From Janthinobacterium aquaticum (lineage in GTDB: Bacteria > Pseudomonadota > Gammaproteobacteria > Burkholderiales > Burkholderiaceae_D): a DNA stretch of 64,000 nt. The notes below the pieces were generated by a model. That model worked only from the letters and a program-made list of their open reading frames with translations, did no database searches and was not told where the DNA came from. Location of the stretch: assembly GCF_009208565.1 (NCBI RefSeq), contig NZ_WFLK01000001.1, positions 558,001 to 622,000 on the forward strand, in the 5' to 3' direction. The position numbers and the translations under genes are program-made. This document shows, piece after piece, positions 9,547 through 17,309 of the stretch. Each line of letters begins with the position of its first letter. Within the stretch, counting starts at the first letter, position 1.

Positions 9547-9775
9547 ATAACAGGCTTCTTTCAATAAACGCAACCGGCAAGACGCCGGCCAAAGTCAAAT
9601 TGTACGCATACTTTGCGCAAGCTCATACCCACGCGCCGCTAACCTTGCGACAGCCCCTGCCCCGGCTATGCTATAACAGCGGCCGAACAGCGAAACGGGC
9701 AAATTTAATTGGTATTTTTCGCATGATTAGCGAATGGAAACTTCCCCGCAAGCCGTCATCGAACTGACATAATTC

Positions 9776-9805
9776 TTGACTCCGGCATGTGGAAATACGT
9801 ACACT
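9776..9805 (+). promoter_or_regulatory. Sigma-70-type promoter for mltD
   Basis: TTGACT (9776-9781) and TACACT (9800-9805) are separated by 18 bases. Initiation near 9812 would leave a leader of about 50 bases before the ATG at 9861. It would also exclude an upstream in-frame start at 9789, which supports the start chosen for mltD. Confidence 0.6.
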
Positions 9806-9860
9806 CGCTGCTTGCTCATGCGTCAGTCCGATGTTTCTCCGACGACAACAATGGAATAAT

Positions 9861-11273
9861 ATGCACGAAAACTCCTTTAAATCTGGCGCTCTGGCAGCGT
9901 TGGTGCTGGCCCTGGTGCCGGCCTTCAGCCAGGCGAACGACACCGGTGTTGAGAGCGATTACGCGCCAGTCGCCGCTGCCAACCCCGCCCTGATTCCGAT
10001 GACCGCCCAGGTCACGGCCAACCTCCCCACCCTCGACAATCGCCTGCAAAAGACGGATCGCCTGATGAAAAATCTCAGCGACAGTTCCGACCCTTTGCGC
10101 GAAGCCGATGTCTGGGGCCGCATCCGCAGCGGCTATGCGATTCCCGACATTAATAACCAGCTGGTGGCCAACCACGTCAACTGGTACGCCACGCGTCCCG
10201 ACTATATCGCCCGCACCACGGCGCGCGCCTCGCGCTATATCTTCCACGTGGTGCAGGAGCTGGAAAAGCGCGGCATGCCTACCGAACTGGCGCTGCTGCC
10301 ATTCATTGAATCGGCCTTCAATCCGCAGGCGTTCTCGAGCGCCAATGCGGCCGGCATGTGGCAGTTCGTGCCGGCCACCGGACGCGACTTCAATCTGAAA
10401 CAGAACATGTTCAAGGACGAGCGCCGCGGCGTGCTGGCCTCGACCGATGCGGCGCTCACTTATCTGCAGCGCCTGTATGACATGTTTGGCGACTGGCAAC
10501 TGGCACTGGCTGCGTACAACTGGGGCGAAGGTTCGGTTCAGCGCGCCATCAAGAAAAACCAGTCGCTGGGCAAGCCGACCGACTTTGAAAGCCTGGCCGA
10601 CCTGATGCCGGCCGAAACGCGCAATTACGTGCCCAAGCTGCAGGCGGTAAAGAACATTATCGGCAACCCGGCCCAATATGGCCTGACGCTGCCGGTGGTC
10701 GACAATCACCCCTACTTTACCGCCATCGACAAAACCAGCGACATCGATGTGACCGTCGCGGCGCAGCTGGCCGAGCTGTCGATGGATGAATTCAAGGCGC
10801 TCAATCCGCAGTTCAATCGCCCGGTCATTATCGGTGGCGAAAAAACCAAGATTTTGCTGCCCCAGGAAAACGCGGCCAAGTTCACCAGCAACCTGGCGCA
10901 ATGGGGCCATGCCCTGTCGAGCTGGACCACGCACAAGATCACCAGCGCACGCGAACGCATCGAAACGCTGGCCTCGAAGTTCGGCACCACGGCCGATGTG
11001 CTGCGCCAGGCTAACAATATTCCGCAACGCACGAGCCTGCGCGCCGGCTCGACCATCCTGGTGCCCAAGACGTCGGCCACCATGAACATGAATATCACCC
11101 AGGACATCGCCGACAACGCCAAGATACTGTTTGAAGCGGATCGTCCCGAGCGCGCCAGCAAGAACTCGCGCCATGTGGCCAAGGGCGGCAAGTCCAAGGC
11201 TACGCCGATCTCGCTGGTCAAGCCGCGCATCGCCCGTGGCGGCAGCAACAACCGCGCCAAGGCACGCCATTGA
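9861..11273 (+). CDS. mltD: Membrane-bound lytic murein transglycosylase D-like
   Basis: The 470-residue protein has a signal peptide (residues 1-25, ending FSQA) and an SLT domain with the catalytic Glu in LPFIESAFNPQAFS (E150), followed by NAAGMWQFVPATGR. One LysM motif lies at about 357-403, and a basic tail follows. It cleaves the glycan strands of peptidoglycan, forming 1,6-anhydroMurNAc ends. No lipobox cysteine is visible, unlike E. coli MltD, so it may be periplasmic rather than a lipoprotein. Only one LysM is clear, where the family often has two or more. The start at 9861 is supported by GGA at 9853 and the promoter position. Confidence 0.9.
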   Translation: MHENSFKSGALAALVLALVPAFSQANDTGVESDYAPVAAANPALIPMTAQVTANLPTLDNRLQKTDRLMKNLSDSSDPLREADVWGRIRSGYAIPDINNQLVANHVNWYATRPDYIARTTARASRYIFHVVQELEKRGMPTELALLPFIESAFNPQAFSSANAAGMWQFVPATGRDFNLKQNMFKDERRGVLASTDAALTYLQRLYDMFGDWQLALAAYNWGEGSVQRAIKKNQSLGKPTDFESLADLMPAETRNYVPKLQAVKNIIGNPAQYGLTLPVVDNHPYFTAIDKTSDIDVTVAAQLAELSMDEFKALNPQFNRPVIIGGEKTKILLPQENAAKFTSNLAQWGHALSSWTTHKITSARERIETLASKFGTTADVLRQANNIPQRTSLRAGSTILVPKTSATMNMNITQDIADNAKILFEADRPERASKNSRHVAKGGKSKATPISLVKPRIARGGSNNRAKARH

Positions 11274-11298
11274 TCAATGCCATTGCGCACTGACCTTG

Positions 11299-11333
11299 CC
11301 GGCCGCCACAGCTCTGCTGTCGCGGCCGGTTTT
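11299..11333 (+). terminator. Rho-independent terminator after mltD
   Basis: CCGGCCGC (11299-11306) pairs with GCGGCCGG (11322-11329), with an additional inner ACAG/CTGT pairing, and TTTT follows immediately. It lies 26 bases after the mltD stop. Confidence 0.8.
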
Positions 11334-11396
11334 ACTTGCCCACGCCACAATGGACGGCAAAAATGCGCGCCCGGAACGCCGCTGTACAGATAAGCC

Positions 11397-11425
11397 GTGC
11401 AAAACCGATGAAAATACGGTATAGT
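11397..11425 (+). promoter_or_regulatory. Probable promoter of the RhlE-type helicase gene
   Basis: A good -10 element, TATAGT (11420-11425), follows a weak -35, GTGCAA (11397-11402), at 17 bases. It would give a leader of about 260 bases ahead of the helicase gene. Confidence 0.45.
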
Positions 11426-11689
11426 GTCGTTGTGCGCTGCAATATGCTTTGCAAAAAGCAACCCCGCAGCATCATGCAATATCAAACTAGCAGCTTCGCA
11501 AGCCTTGGCGCATCCACCGGATGTTGCCTTATAAAGCCCTCCCGCCTTGTGTGTCGCACCTGACACCGTCCCGGCGCAAAGCTTTTGTGCCGAAATTTCT
11601 TTTTATTCGAGTCATTTCGTTTTGGTTGGCGTTGCTATTTTGCGTTCTGCTTTTTGCAAGAACGCTGATTTTCACGAAAGAAAAAAAGA
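11426..11689 (+). promoter_or_regulatory. Long structured 5' leader of the helicase gene, with an attenuator-like hairpin
   Basis: This stretch has no convincing gene. It contains GCTTT-GCAA-AAAGC (a GNRA-type loop) at about 11455 and a nine-pair hairpin, CGGCGCAAA-GCT-TTTGTGCCG (11572-11592). AAATTTCTTTTTA follows the hairpin, an arrangement like an intrinsic terminator, but it lies about 85 bases before the start codon. DEAD-box helicase genes in proteobacteria often have long cold- or self-regulated leaders; that role here is inference. Confidence 0.45.
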
Positions 11690-13096
11690 ATGACATTTGA
11701 ATCCTTAGGCCTGCATCCGTCCATCCTCGCCGCTCTGACCGAATCGGGCTACACCGCGCCAACCGCGGTCCAGTCGCAAGCGATTCCTGCCGCGATCGAA
11801 GGCCGTGACCTGCTGGTCTCGTCGCAGACCGGTTCGGGCAAGACCGCAGCGTTCATGCTGCCGTCGCTGCACAAACTGGCCAGCGCCGAACAAAGCGCAG
11901 CCGGCCGTACCGCCAACCAGGACATGCAGGCTGCCCGCGCCCGTGGCGAACGTCCACGTTTCAAGGCTGCCACGCCAAAAATGCTGGTTCTGACGCCAAC
12001 GCGCGAACTGGCACTGCAAGTGACCACCAATACCGACAAGTACAGCACCGGCATTCGCCGCATCAAGGCTGTGTCGATTCTGGGCGGCATGCCTTACCCT
12101 AAACAGATGCAATTGCTGGCCAAGAACCCGGAAATCCTGGTTGCTACCCCAGGCCGTCTGATCGACCATATGGAATCGGGCAAGATCGATTTCTCGCAAC
12201 TGGAAATCCTGGTACTGGACGAAGCTGACCGCATGCTCGACATGGGCTTTATCGACGATATCGAAAAAATCGTTGAAGCGACACCGGAAGGCCGCCAGAC
12301 CATGCTGTTCTCGGCAACGCTCGACGGCGTGGTTGGCAATATGGCCCGCCGCATCACCAAGAACCCGATGATCATCCAGGTGGCGAGCTCGACCAACAAG
12401 CATGAAAACATCACCCAGCGCGTGCACTTTGTCGACGATCTGTCGCACAAGAATCGCCTGCTGGACCACCTGCTGCGCGACGATTCGCTCGACCAGGCTG
12501 TGGTGTTTACCGCCACCAAGCGTGACGCCGACACCATTGCCGACCGCCTGAACATCGCCGGTTTCTCGGCTGCCGCGCTGCACGGCGACATGCACCAGGG
12601 CGCGCGTAACCGCACGCTCGACGGCATGCGTCGTGGCCATGTCAAGGTGCTGGTAGCTACCGACGTTGCCGCCCGCGGCATCGACGTACCGACCATTACC
12701 CACGTGTTCAACTACGACCTGCCGAAGTTCCCGGAAGACTATGTGCACCGTATCGGCCGTACCGGCCGTGCCGGCCGCAATGGCCTGGCAATCTCGCTGG
12801 TCAACCACGCCGAAGGCATGAACGTCAAGCGCATCGAGCGTTTTACCAAGCAACTGATTCCGGTCAACGTGATCGAAGGCTTCGAGCCGAAGAAAACCGC
12901 GTCGGCGCCACGTTCGAGCGCCCGTCCAGGCGGCTGGAAACCAGGCGATAACCGCAGCGGCGCCAAGCCAGGCCAGCGCACCTTCAGCAAACCGGGCGCA
13001 CCACGCAAAGACGGCGCACCGAGCACCGGCGGCGGCTACAAGGGTTCCAACCCGCGCAGCACCGACGGCGCACGCCGCAGCTACGGCGACCGTTAA
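11690..13096 (+). CDS. DEAD-box RNA helicase, RhlE type
   Basis: The 468-residue protein has the full set of DEAD-box motifs: the Q motif around residues 24-30, Walker A SQTGSGKT (45-52), PTRELA, TPGR, DEAD (177-180), SAT, and HRIGRTGRAGR in the second RecA domain. A basic, Gly/Pro/Ser/Arg-rich tail of about 70 residues follows, as in RhlE proteins that unwind short RNA duplexes during ribosome assembly or decay. An insertion rich in Ala/Arg (about 65-90) sits after motif I. The purine-rich GAAAGAAAAAAAG acts as RBS. The long leader suggests post-transcriptional control. A second helicase of this family lies at 32.4-33.7 kb. Confidence 0.93.
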   Translation: MTFESLGLHPSILAALTESGYTAPTAVQSQAIPAAIEGRDLLVSSQTGSGKTAAFMLPSLHKLASAEQSAAGRTANQDMQAARARGERPRFKAATPKMLVLTPTRELALQVTTNTDKYSTGIRRIKAVSILGGMPYPKQMQLLAKNPEILVATPGRLIDHMESGKIDFSQLEILVLDEADRMLDMGFIDDIEKIVEATPEGRQTMLFSATLDGVVGNMARRITKNPMIIQVASSTNKHENITQRVHFVDDLSHKNRLLDHLLRDDSLDQAVVFTATKRDADTIADRLNIAGFSAAALHGDMHQGARNRTLDGMRRGHVKVLVATDVAARGIDVPTITHVFNYDLPKFPEDYVHRIGRTGRAGRNGLAISLVNHAEGMNVKRIERFTKQLIPVNVIEGFEPKKTASAPRSSARPGGWKPGDNRSGAKPGQRTFSKPGAPRKDGAPSTGGGYKGSNPRSTDGARRSYGDR

Positions 13097-13135
13097 TCAC
13101 GGTTGATGGCATCTGCGCCGCGACCGGCGCAGCAT

Positions 13136-13174
13136 GAAAAAAACGGCCACCAGAGCAATCTGGTGGCCGTTTTT
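13136..13174. terminator. Bidirectional rho-independent terminator
   Basis: AACGGCCACCAGA pairs with TCTGGTGGCCGTT around a GCAA loop. The right side runs into TTTTT (13170-13174), and the left side is preceded by an A run that gives a T run on the other strand. It can end both the helicase transcript and the facing thioesterase transcript. Confidence 0.92.
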
Positions 13175-13192
13175 ACTTGTGTGCTGGCTGGC

Positions 13193-13663
13193 TTACTTCT
13201 TCGACAGCTCCTGGCGTACCTGCTTGCGCAGCTTGGCCTGCTCGAAGCGCACCTTCTGCTCGGGCGTTTCCAGCACCAAAGGCGGCACAGCCACCGGCTT
13301 GCGGTCAGCATCGACCGCCACCATGGTGAAATAGCAGCTGTTGGCATGGCGCACCAGGCGCTGCTGGATATTTTCCGTGACCACGCGGATGCCCACTTCC
13401 ATCGAGGTGTTGCCGGTGTAATTGATCGAGGCCAGGAAGGTCACCAGTTCGCCCACATGGATGGGCTGGCGAAACATCACCTGATCGACCGACAAGGTCA
13501 CCACATAGCTGCCCGAATAACGGCTGGCGCAAGCATAGGCAACGCTGTCGAGATATTTCAGGATCGTGCCGCCGTGCACATTGCCGGAAAAGTTGGCCAT
13601 GTCGGGCGTCATCAGCACCGTCATCGTCAGTTCATGGGCCGACCAGTTCATCGCACTGTCCAA
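13193..13663 (-). CDS. Acyl-CoA thioesterase, hotdog fold (YciA-like)
   Basis: The protein belongs to the YciA/BACH-type hotdog thioesterases that hydrolyse acyl-CoA. The catalytic-loop signature NFSGNVHGGTILKYLD includes the conserved Asp, and further strands include VDQVMFRQPIHVGELV. Two starts compete. A TTG at 13663 has GGAG six bases upstream and gives 156 residues. The ATG at 13651 gives 152 but lies 18 bases from that GGAG. I prefer the TTG on RBS spacing. The gene is probably monocistronic, ending at the bidirectional terminator. Confidence 0.88.
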   Translation of the reverse strand: MDSAMNWSAHELTMTVLMTPDMANFSGNVHGGTILKYLDSVAYACASRYSGSYVVTLSVDQVMFRQPIHVGELVTFLASINYTGNTSMEVGIRVVTENIQQRLVRHANSCYFTMVAVDADRKPVAVPPLVLETPEQKVRFEQAKLRKQVRQELSKK

Positions 13664-13721
13664 AGTATTCTCCAGGGAATGAGTAACAGGAAACCGGCCT
13701 TGCAGGGCCGGCTGCAAGGCC

Positions 13722-14090
13722 TTACAGGCCCAGGGTGTCGATATCGGCCAGCGAGTCGCGGCCCTTGTCGGTGATATCGTGTCCGGCGCCGTCGGCGCGC
13801 GCGACGATATGGGCTTTCTTGCTCAGGAAATACCCTACTTCGCTATCGAGCGCGGCCAGCGGGTCGGCAGACACGGCGCGCAGGCCCATGATGCAGCGGC
13901 GCAGAAACAGCATTTCCTTTGCCTTGTCGGTGATGGACAGGCGGCCATCGCGGGCATAGCTGAGCAGCTTGAGGCCCGACAGGCGCTTGGCATTACGCGC
14001 CACGCAAGCGCTTGGACGCTCGGTCTTGATGCCGCGCGCAACTTGTTCAAGCGCATCATATTCGTCGGTTGTTAATTTTTCGTTCTTCAT
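13722..14090 (-). CDS. Uncharacterised protein, possible tandem winged-helix
   Basis: I do not recognise this 122-residue protein. It has two similar segments, LSITDKAKEML (near residue 51) and HDITDKGRDSL (near 104). Both resemble the wing-and-helix end of winged-helix domains, with a basic first half. That suggests a small DNA- or RNA-binding protein, but this is inference. GGAAA precedes the ATG. It lies upstream of the thioesterase gene on the same strand with a 58-base gap. Confidence 0.6.
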   Translation of the reverse strand: MKNEKLTTDEYDALEQVARGIKTERPSACVARNAKRLSGLKLLSYARDGRLSITDKAKEMLFLRRCIMGLRAVSADPLAALDSEVGYFLSKKAHIVARADGAGHDITDKGRDSLADIDTLGL

Positions 14091-14216
14091 ACATTTCCAT
14101 AAGAGGCCAGGTTTCGGCCCTCATGGTACGCGCCCGGCTGCACAACGGCAACAGGCAACGTCAGTACATGGCCGCACGCAAGGCGCGCGGCGCACGGCAA
14201 GCTGAAGAACTGTTGT

Positions 14217-14354
14217 TTATTTCAACGTGCGCAACACCAGCCAGACCAGGCCACAACCAGCCACGGCGCCGGTCAACGCCAGTGCCAGCAGGCTTTTGTT
14301 TTCCAGCACAGGCCGGCGTCCCAGATGGATTTTGTTGTATAAAGAATTGCCCAT
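14217..14354 (-). CDS. Small single-pass membrane protein (45 aa)
   Basis: A short frame reads from an ATG at 14354 to a TAA at 14217-14219. GGAGACCATC directly precedes the start, an excellent RBS. The product has a polar, basic N-terminal part (residues 1-20) and one hydrophobic segment from about 21 to 41 (SLLALALTGAVAGCGLVWLV), ending LRTLK. The charge distribution fits a single-pass inner-membrane peptide. Function is unknown. Confidence 0.6.
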   Translation of the reverse strand: MGNSLYNKIHLGRRPVLENKSLLALALTGAVAGCGLVWLVLRTLK

Positions 14355-14528
14355 GATGGTCTCCGTATTCGCGTCAAAACGCCATGTGTTTTCGATAGCT
14401 CATTATAAGAACAGAATCGTGACGGCTGCGTGACACACACACGTTCAACCGCGTTTTGTGTGTGCCAGAGCACGCTTTTCTTGAACGCTGTTGTTTAAAT
14501 GGCGTGCCACGCGAAGCTGCCTGCATGG

Positions 14529-14693
14529 TTACTGCATTTTCACCGGCGGCGACGGCGGCGTTGGCTCTTCGACCGGCACCGGATCGACCTCGGGCTGCCT
14601 GTCCGGTGGCGGCGTGACAGGGTCGCCTTCGGGCGGCGGCGTGATATCGGGCTCGGGCGTGCTGTGGGCGTGCTTGACTATGTCATCGTTCAT
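14529..14693 (-). CDS. Small proline-rich acidic protein (54 aa)
   Basis: The frame starts at an ATG at 14693 behind AAAGGAGATCGCC, a near-perfect RBS, and ends at 14529. The product is low-complexity: mostly Pro, Glu, Asp, Val and Thr, with repeated TPPP/PDP-type turns and no Cys. It is probably disordered. A longer in-frame extension is possible but lacks an RBS. Function unknown; no relation to a described family is claimed. Confidence 0.55.
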   Translation of the reverse strand: MNDDIVKHAHSTPEPDITPPPEGDPVTPPPDRQPEVDPVPVEEPTPPSPPVKMQ

Positions 14694-14835
14694 GGCGATC
14701 TCCTTTACGGCCACTCTAGCGCAGGCGGCCCGATCATGTCGCGCCGCTGGAACAGGTACAGCAGGAACTTTCTTCACTGCAAAGACTCCAAACAGGGTGC
14801 CGGGCCTGCTGCCTGGCGCCAGCCGTGGAGCAACA

Positions 14836-16047
14836 ATGCGTCGAAAAAAAATCTTGTTACTTGCCGAAGCCGTCACCCTGGCCCATGTCGGGCGCCTGCT
14901 GACGCTGGCGCAAGGCCTGCCGCCTGAACAGCATGACATCCATTTTGCCTGCGCCGACGGTTATGATTTCTGTTTCCAGGGCAGCACTTTCCAGCGCTGG
15001 CGCATTGACAGCATCACGCCGCAGCAGTTTCTGCAGGCACTGGCGCAAGGCAGTCCGGTGTACGATGAGGCCACGCTGCAAGCCTACGTAGCCGATGATA
15101 TGCGCCTGCTGCAAGCGGTCCAGCCCGATCTGGTGATCGGCGACTTTCGCCTGTCGCTGTCGGTCAGCGCGCGCCTGCAGCAGATACCCTATATCACCAT
15201 CAGCAATGCCTACTGGAGTCCGCATGTGCGCCAGCACTACACGGTGCCGGCGCTGCCGATAACGCGCACGCTGCCCATCTGGCTGGCCGACACGCTGTTC
15301 CGCCTGGTGCGGCCAATCGCTTTTGCTTCGCACGCCGTGCCGCTCAACCGCGTGCGCCGACGGCATGGCCTGCCCTCGCTGGGTAGCGACTTGCGCCGCA
15401 TCTATACCGATGCCGATCACACCCTGTACGCCGATATTGCCGAACTGTTCGGCTCGCCGGCGATGCCGGCAGGCCATGGCTTTCTGGGCCCAATCACCTG
15501 GGCGCCGCCGGTGGCCATGCCGCCGTGGTGGCAACAAAGCGTGCTGGACAGCAGCCGGCCGATCGTCTACGTCACCCTGGGCAGCTCCGGCCTGGCGCAG
15601 TTGTTACCGCACGTGCTGCGCGCGCTGGCGCCGCTGCCGGTGACTGTAGTGGCGGCTACGGCCGGCAATATCGACCTGGCCAGCGTGCCGCCCAACGCCT
15701 TCGTGGCGCCATTCCTGCCTGGCGATGCGGCAGCGCGCCACGCCAGCATCGTGATCTGCAATGGCGGCAGCCCGACCAGCCACCAGGCGCTGCGCGCCGG
15801 CGTGCCGGTGATCGGCATTGCCGGCAACCTTGACCAGTTCCTCAATATGCACGCCATCGTCAGCGCTGGCGCCGGAGCGCTGCTGCGCGCCGACCGCCTG
15901 CAGGAAGCGGTGTTGCGCGCGCTTTGCACGCGCCTGCTGGGCGACCCGCACGCCAGACGCGCCGCACAGCATCTGGCAAGGCTGTTCGGGCAATACCAGC
16001 CGATTGCTCGCCTGCAGGCAAGCATGGCAGAACTGCTGCCAGCCTGA
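14836..16047 (+). CDS. Glycosyltransferase, GT1/UGT-like
   Basis: The 403-residue protein fits the GT-B fold of macrolide/UDP-glycosyltransferases. The N-terminal Rossmann start is KKILLLAEAVTLAHVGRLL, and VYVTLGSSG is near residues 236-244. The nucleotide-sugar signature is in the C-terminal HASIVICNGGSPTSHQALRAG, followed by the GNLDQFLN acceptor-side loop. The canonical HxGxGT is replaced by CNGGSP, so the donor is uncertain. GGAG lies six bases before the ATG; the frame remains open upstream without a plausible start. It is followed by the PEP-CTERM genes, whose products are often glycosylated, but a link is inference. Confidence 0.82.
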   Translation: MRRKKILLLAEAVTLAHVGRLLTLAQGLPPEQHDIHFACADGYDFCFQGSTFQRWRIDSITPQQFLQALAQGSPVYDEATLQAYVADDMRLLQAVQPDLVIGDFRLSLSVSARLQQIPYITISNAYWSPHVRQHYTVPALPITRTLPIWLADTLFRLVRPIAFASHAVPLNRVRRRHGLPSLGSDLRRIYTDADHTLYADIAELFGSPAMPAGHGFLGPITWAPPVAMPPWWQQSVLDSSRPIVYVTLGSSGLAQLLPHVLRALAPLPVTVVAATAGNIDLASVPPNAFVAPFLPGDAAARHASIVICNGGSPTSHQALRAGVPVIGIAGNLDQFLNMHAIVSAGAGALLRADRLQEAVLRALCTRLLGDPHARRAAQHLARLFGQYQPIARLQASMAELLPA

Positions 16048-16063
16048 ACCTGACGGCGCCACG

Positions 16064-16114
16064 CTGTCGGCTTTTTTTACACTTGCCTGCGACAGCCGAC
16101 ATGGCGCGCTGCAG
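16064..16114 (+). promoter_or_regulatory. Upstream element of the first PEP-CTERM gene
   Basis: CTGTCGG, C, seven T, ACAC, then TTGCCTGC (16064-16090) and TGGCGCGCTGCAG (16102-16114) recur almost unchanged upstream of the second PEP-CTERM gene. TGTCGGCT (16065-16072) is also repeated inverted as AGCCGACA (16094-16101). Conservation in two non-coding spacers suggests a shared regulatory site; which protein binds is unknown. Confidence 0.5.
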
Positions 16115-16243
16115 ATAACAGGGCAAGTGCTTGATTACGCAGTAAAAACCCGGCCTGGCACGAAAGTGGCTTTGAAGACCCGTGAGTTCCTCCCGACAGG
16201 GCTCATCCGATGCCACTCTTCCACCCATGACGAGGTTCGCAAA

Positions 16244-17224
16244 ATGAACATTTCAAACTTGAAACTGCTCCCCGCCGCTGCCGCACTGGCCATGCTGTGC
16301 GCGGCAGGCAGCGCGCAGGCAGGCGCCTACGGCTACTCCTATGACAATATCTTCGGCCTGACCATTACCAATCCCACCGGGGTGGTCACGGTGGCCAGCA
16401 CCACCAATATCTCGCGCAGCACCTCGACGCTCAACGGCGTGAGCGTGATCAACGGCGGCTCCGGCACGCTCGATTCGCCACAGTCGGCCGTCGGCGCCGT
16501 CACCAATGGCGAAAACAATTTCACCAAGCAAGGCCCGGTCGGCACCTACGCGCGCGGCGATGCGCAGATCGTCAGCACCCAGTTCCCGCCTTTCCCACCG
16601 GGCGCCACCAGCACCCAGGCGGTCAATGTGGCCGAAGCCCATCTCGATACGGCCGGCACCGCCGACGCCTCGGGGCGCAACGGCTCGACCACCGGCTTTT
16701 CCGTCAACTTCGTGGTCGGTTCGCCCACCGCCACGCTGGCGTTCAACTTCCTGGCCGATCCCTTCATGCAAGTGTTCCTGAACAACGATGTGGGAGCAGG
16801 CTCGTCATCGACGGCCAACCTGGTCGTGACCTTCAGCATCACCAACGCGGCCGGCGCCACCATTTTCAACTGGGCGCCGGACGGCGTGGTCGGCTCCGGC
16901 ATTACCGGCGGCACCGAGTCTGCCGACGCGGCCAATCTCAACACCAATCTGTCGACCAACTTCCTGACACGCGGCAACCTGTTTACCTATGACCCGACCG
17001 GTTGCGGCACGCCGACCGGCACCGGCATCGGCACCGGCTGCGGCGGCACCTTCACGGCGCTGACCAATGCGCTGGTGGCGGGCGCCTACACGCTGACACT
17101 GAACGCGGTGGAAAGCGTCGACTTGGTCAAGGTGGCTGCCGTGCCGGAACCGGGCACGCTGGCCCTGCTCGGCCTGGGACTGGCCGGCCTGGGCTACGCC
17201 AGCCGCCGCCGGCTCACCGCTTGA
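16244..17224 (+). CDS. PEP-CTERM sorting-domain protein, paralogue 1
   Basis: The 326-residue secreted protein has a signal peptide (residues 1-26, ending SAQA) and a beta-rich, Gly/Ser/Thr/Asn-rich body. Its C-terminal sorting signal is VPEPGTLALLGLGLAGLGYASRRR: Pro-Glu-Pro, a membrane segment and a basic tail. Exosortase (not in this window) is expected to process it for export or attachment to the envelope or exopolysaccharide. GAGG precedes the ATG at 16244; the open frame extends upstream into the glycosyltransferase region without meaning. It is followed by a diverged copy, so a duplication is evident. Its specific function is unknown. Confidence 0.92.
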   Translation: MNISNLKLLPAAAALAMLCAAGSAQAGAYGYSYDNIFGLTITNPTGVVTVASTTNISRSTSTLNGVSVINGGSGTLDSPQSAVGAVTNGENNFTKQGPVGTYARGDAQIVSTQFPPFPPGATSTQAVNVAEAHLDTAGTADASGRNGSTTGFSVNFVVGSPTATLAFNFLADPFMQVFLNNDVGAGSSSTANLVVTFSITNAAGATIFNWAPDGVVGSGITGGTESADAANLNTNLSTNFLTRGNLFTYDPTGCGTPTGTGIGTGCGGTFTALTNALVAGAYTLTLNAVESVDLVKVAAVPEPGTLALLGLGLAGLGYASRRRLTA

Positions 17225-17235
17225 ACGGCAGCGCT

Positions 17236-17277
17236 CTGTCGGTTTTTTTTACACCTGCCTGCCGTGGCGCCTTGCAG
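17236..17277 (+). promoter_or_regulatory. Upstream element of the second PEP-CTERM gene
   Basis: CTGTCGG, eight T, ACACCTGCCTGC (17236-17262) and TGGCGCCTTGCAG (17265-17277) match the element before paralogue 1. The TGTCGG-to-start distance is 74 bases here against 180 there, so the element rather than the leader is conserved. Confidence 0.5.
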
Positions 17278-17309
17278 CAACGCCACGGCGCACACGCCCG
17301 GGACGCCCT

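Noticed and set aside
14491..16047. 518-residue glycosyltransferase frame
   Set aside because: The first 115 residues are low-complexity without RBS or family support and overlap the small Pro-rich gene; homology begins at 14836.
16064..16114. Sigma-54 -24/-12 promoter before PEP-CTERM genes
   Set aside because: GG to GC spacing of ten is not met in either copy.
15818..16243. N-terminal extension of PEP-CTERM paralogue 1
   Set aside because: It overlaps the glycosyltransferase end, and the signal peptide begins at 16244 with its own RBS.
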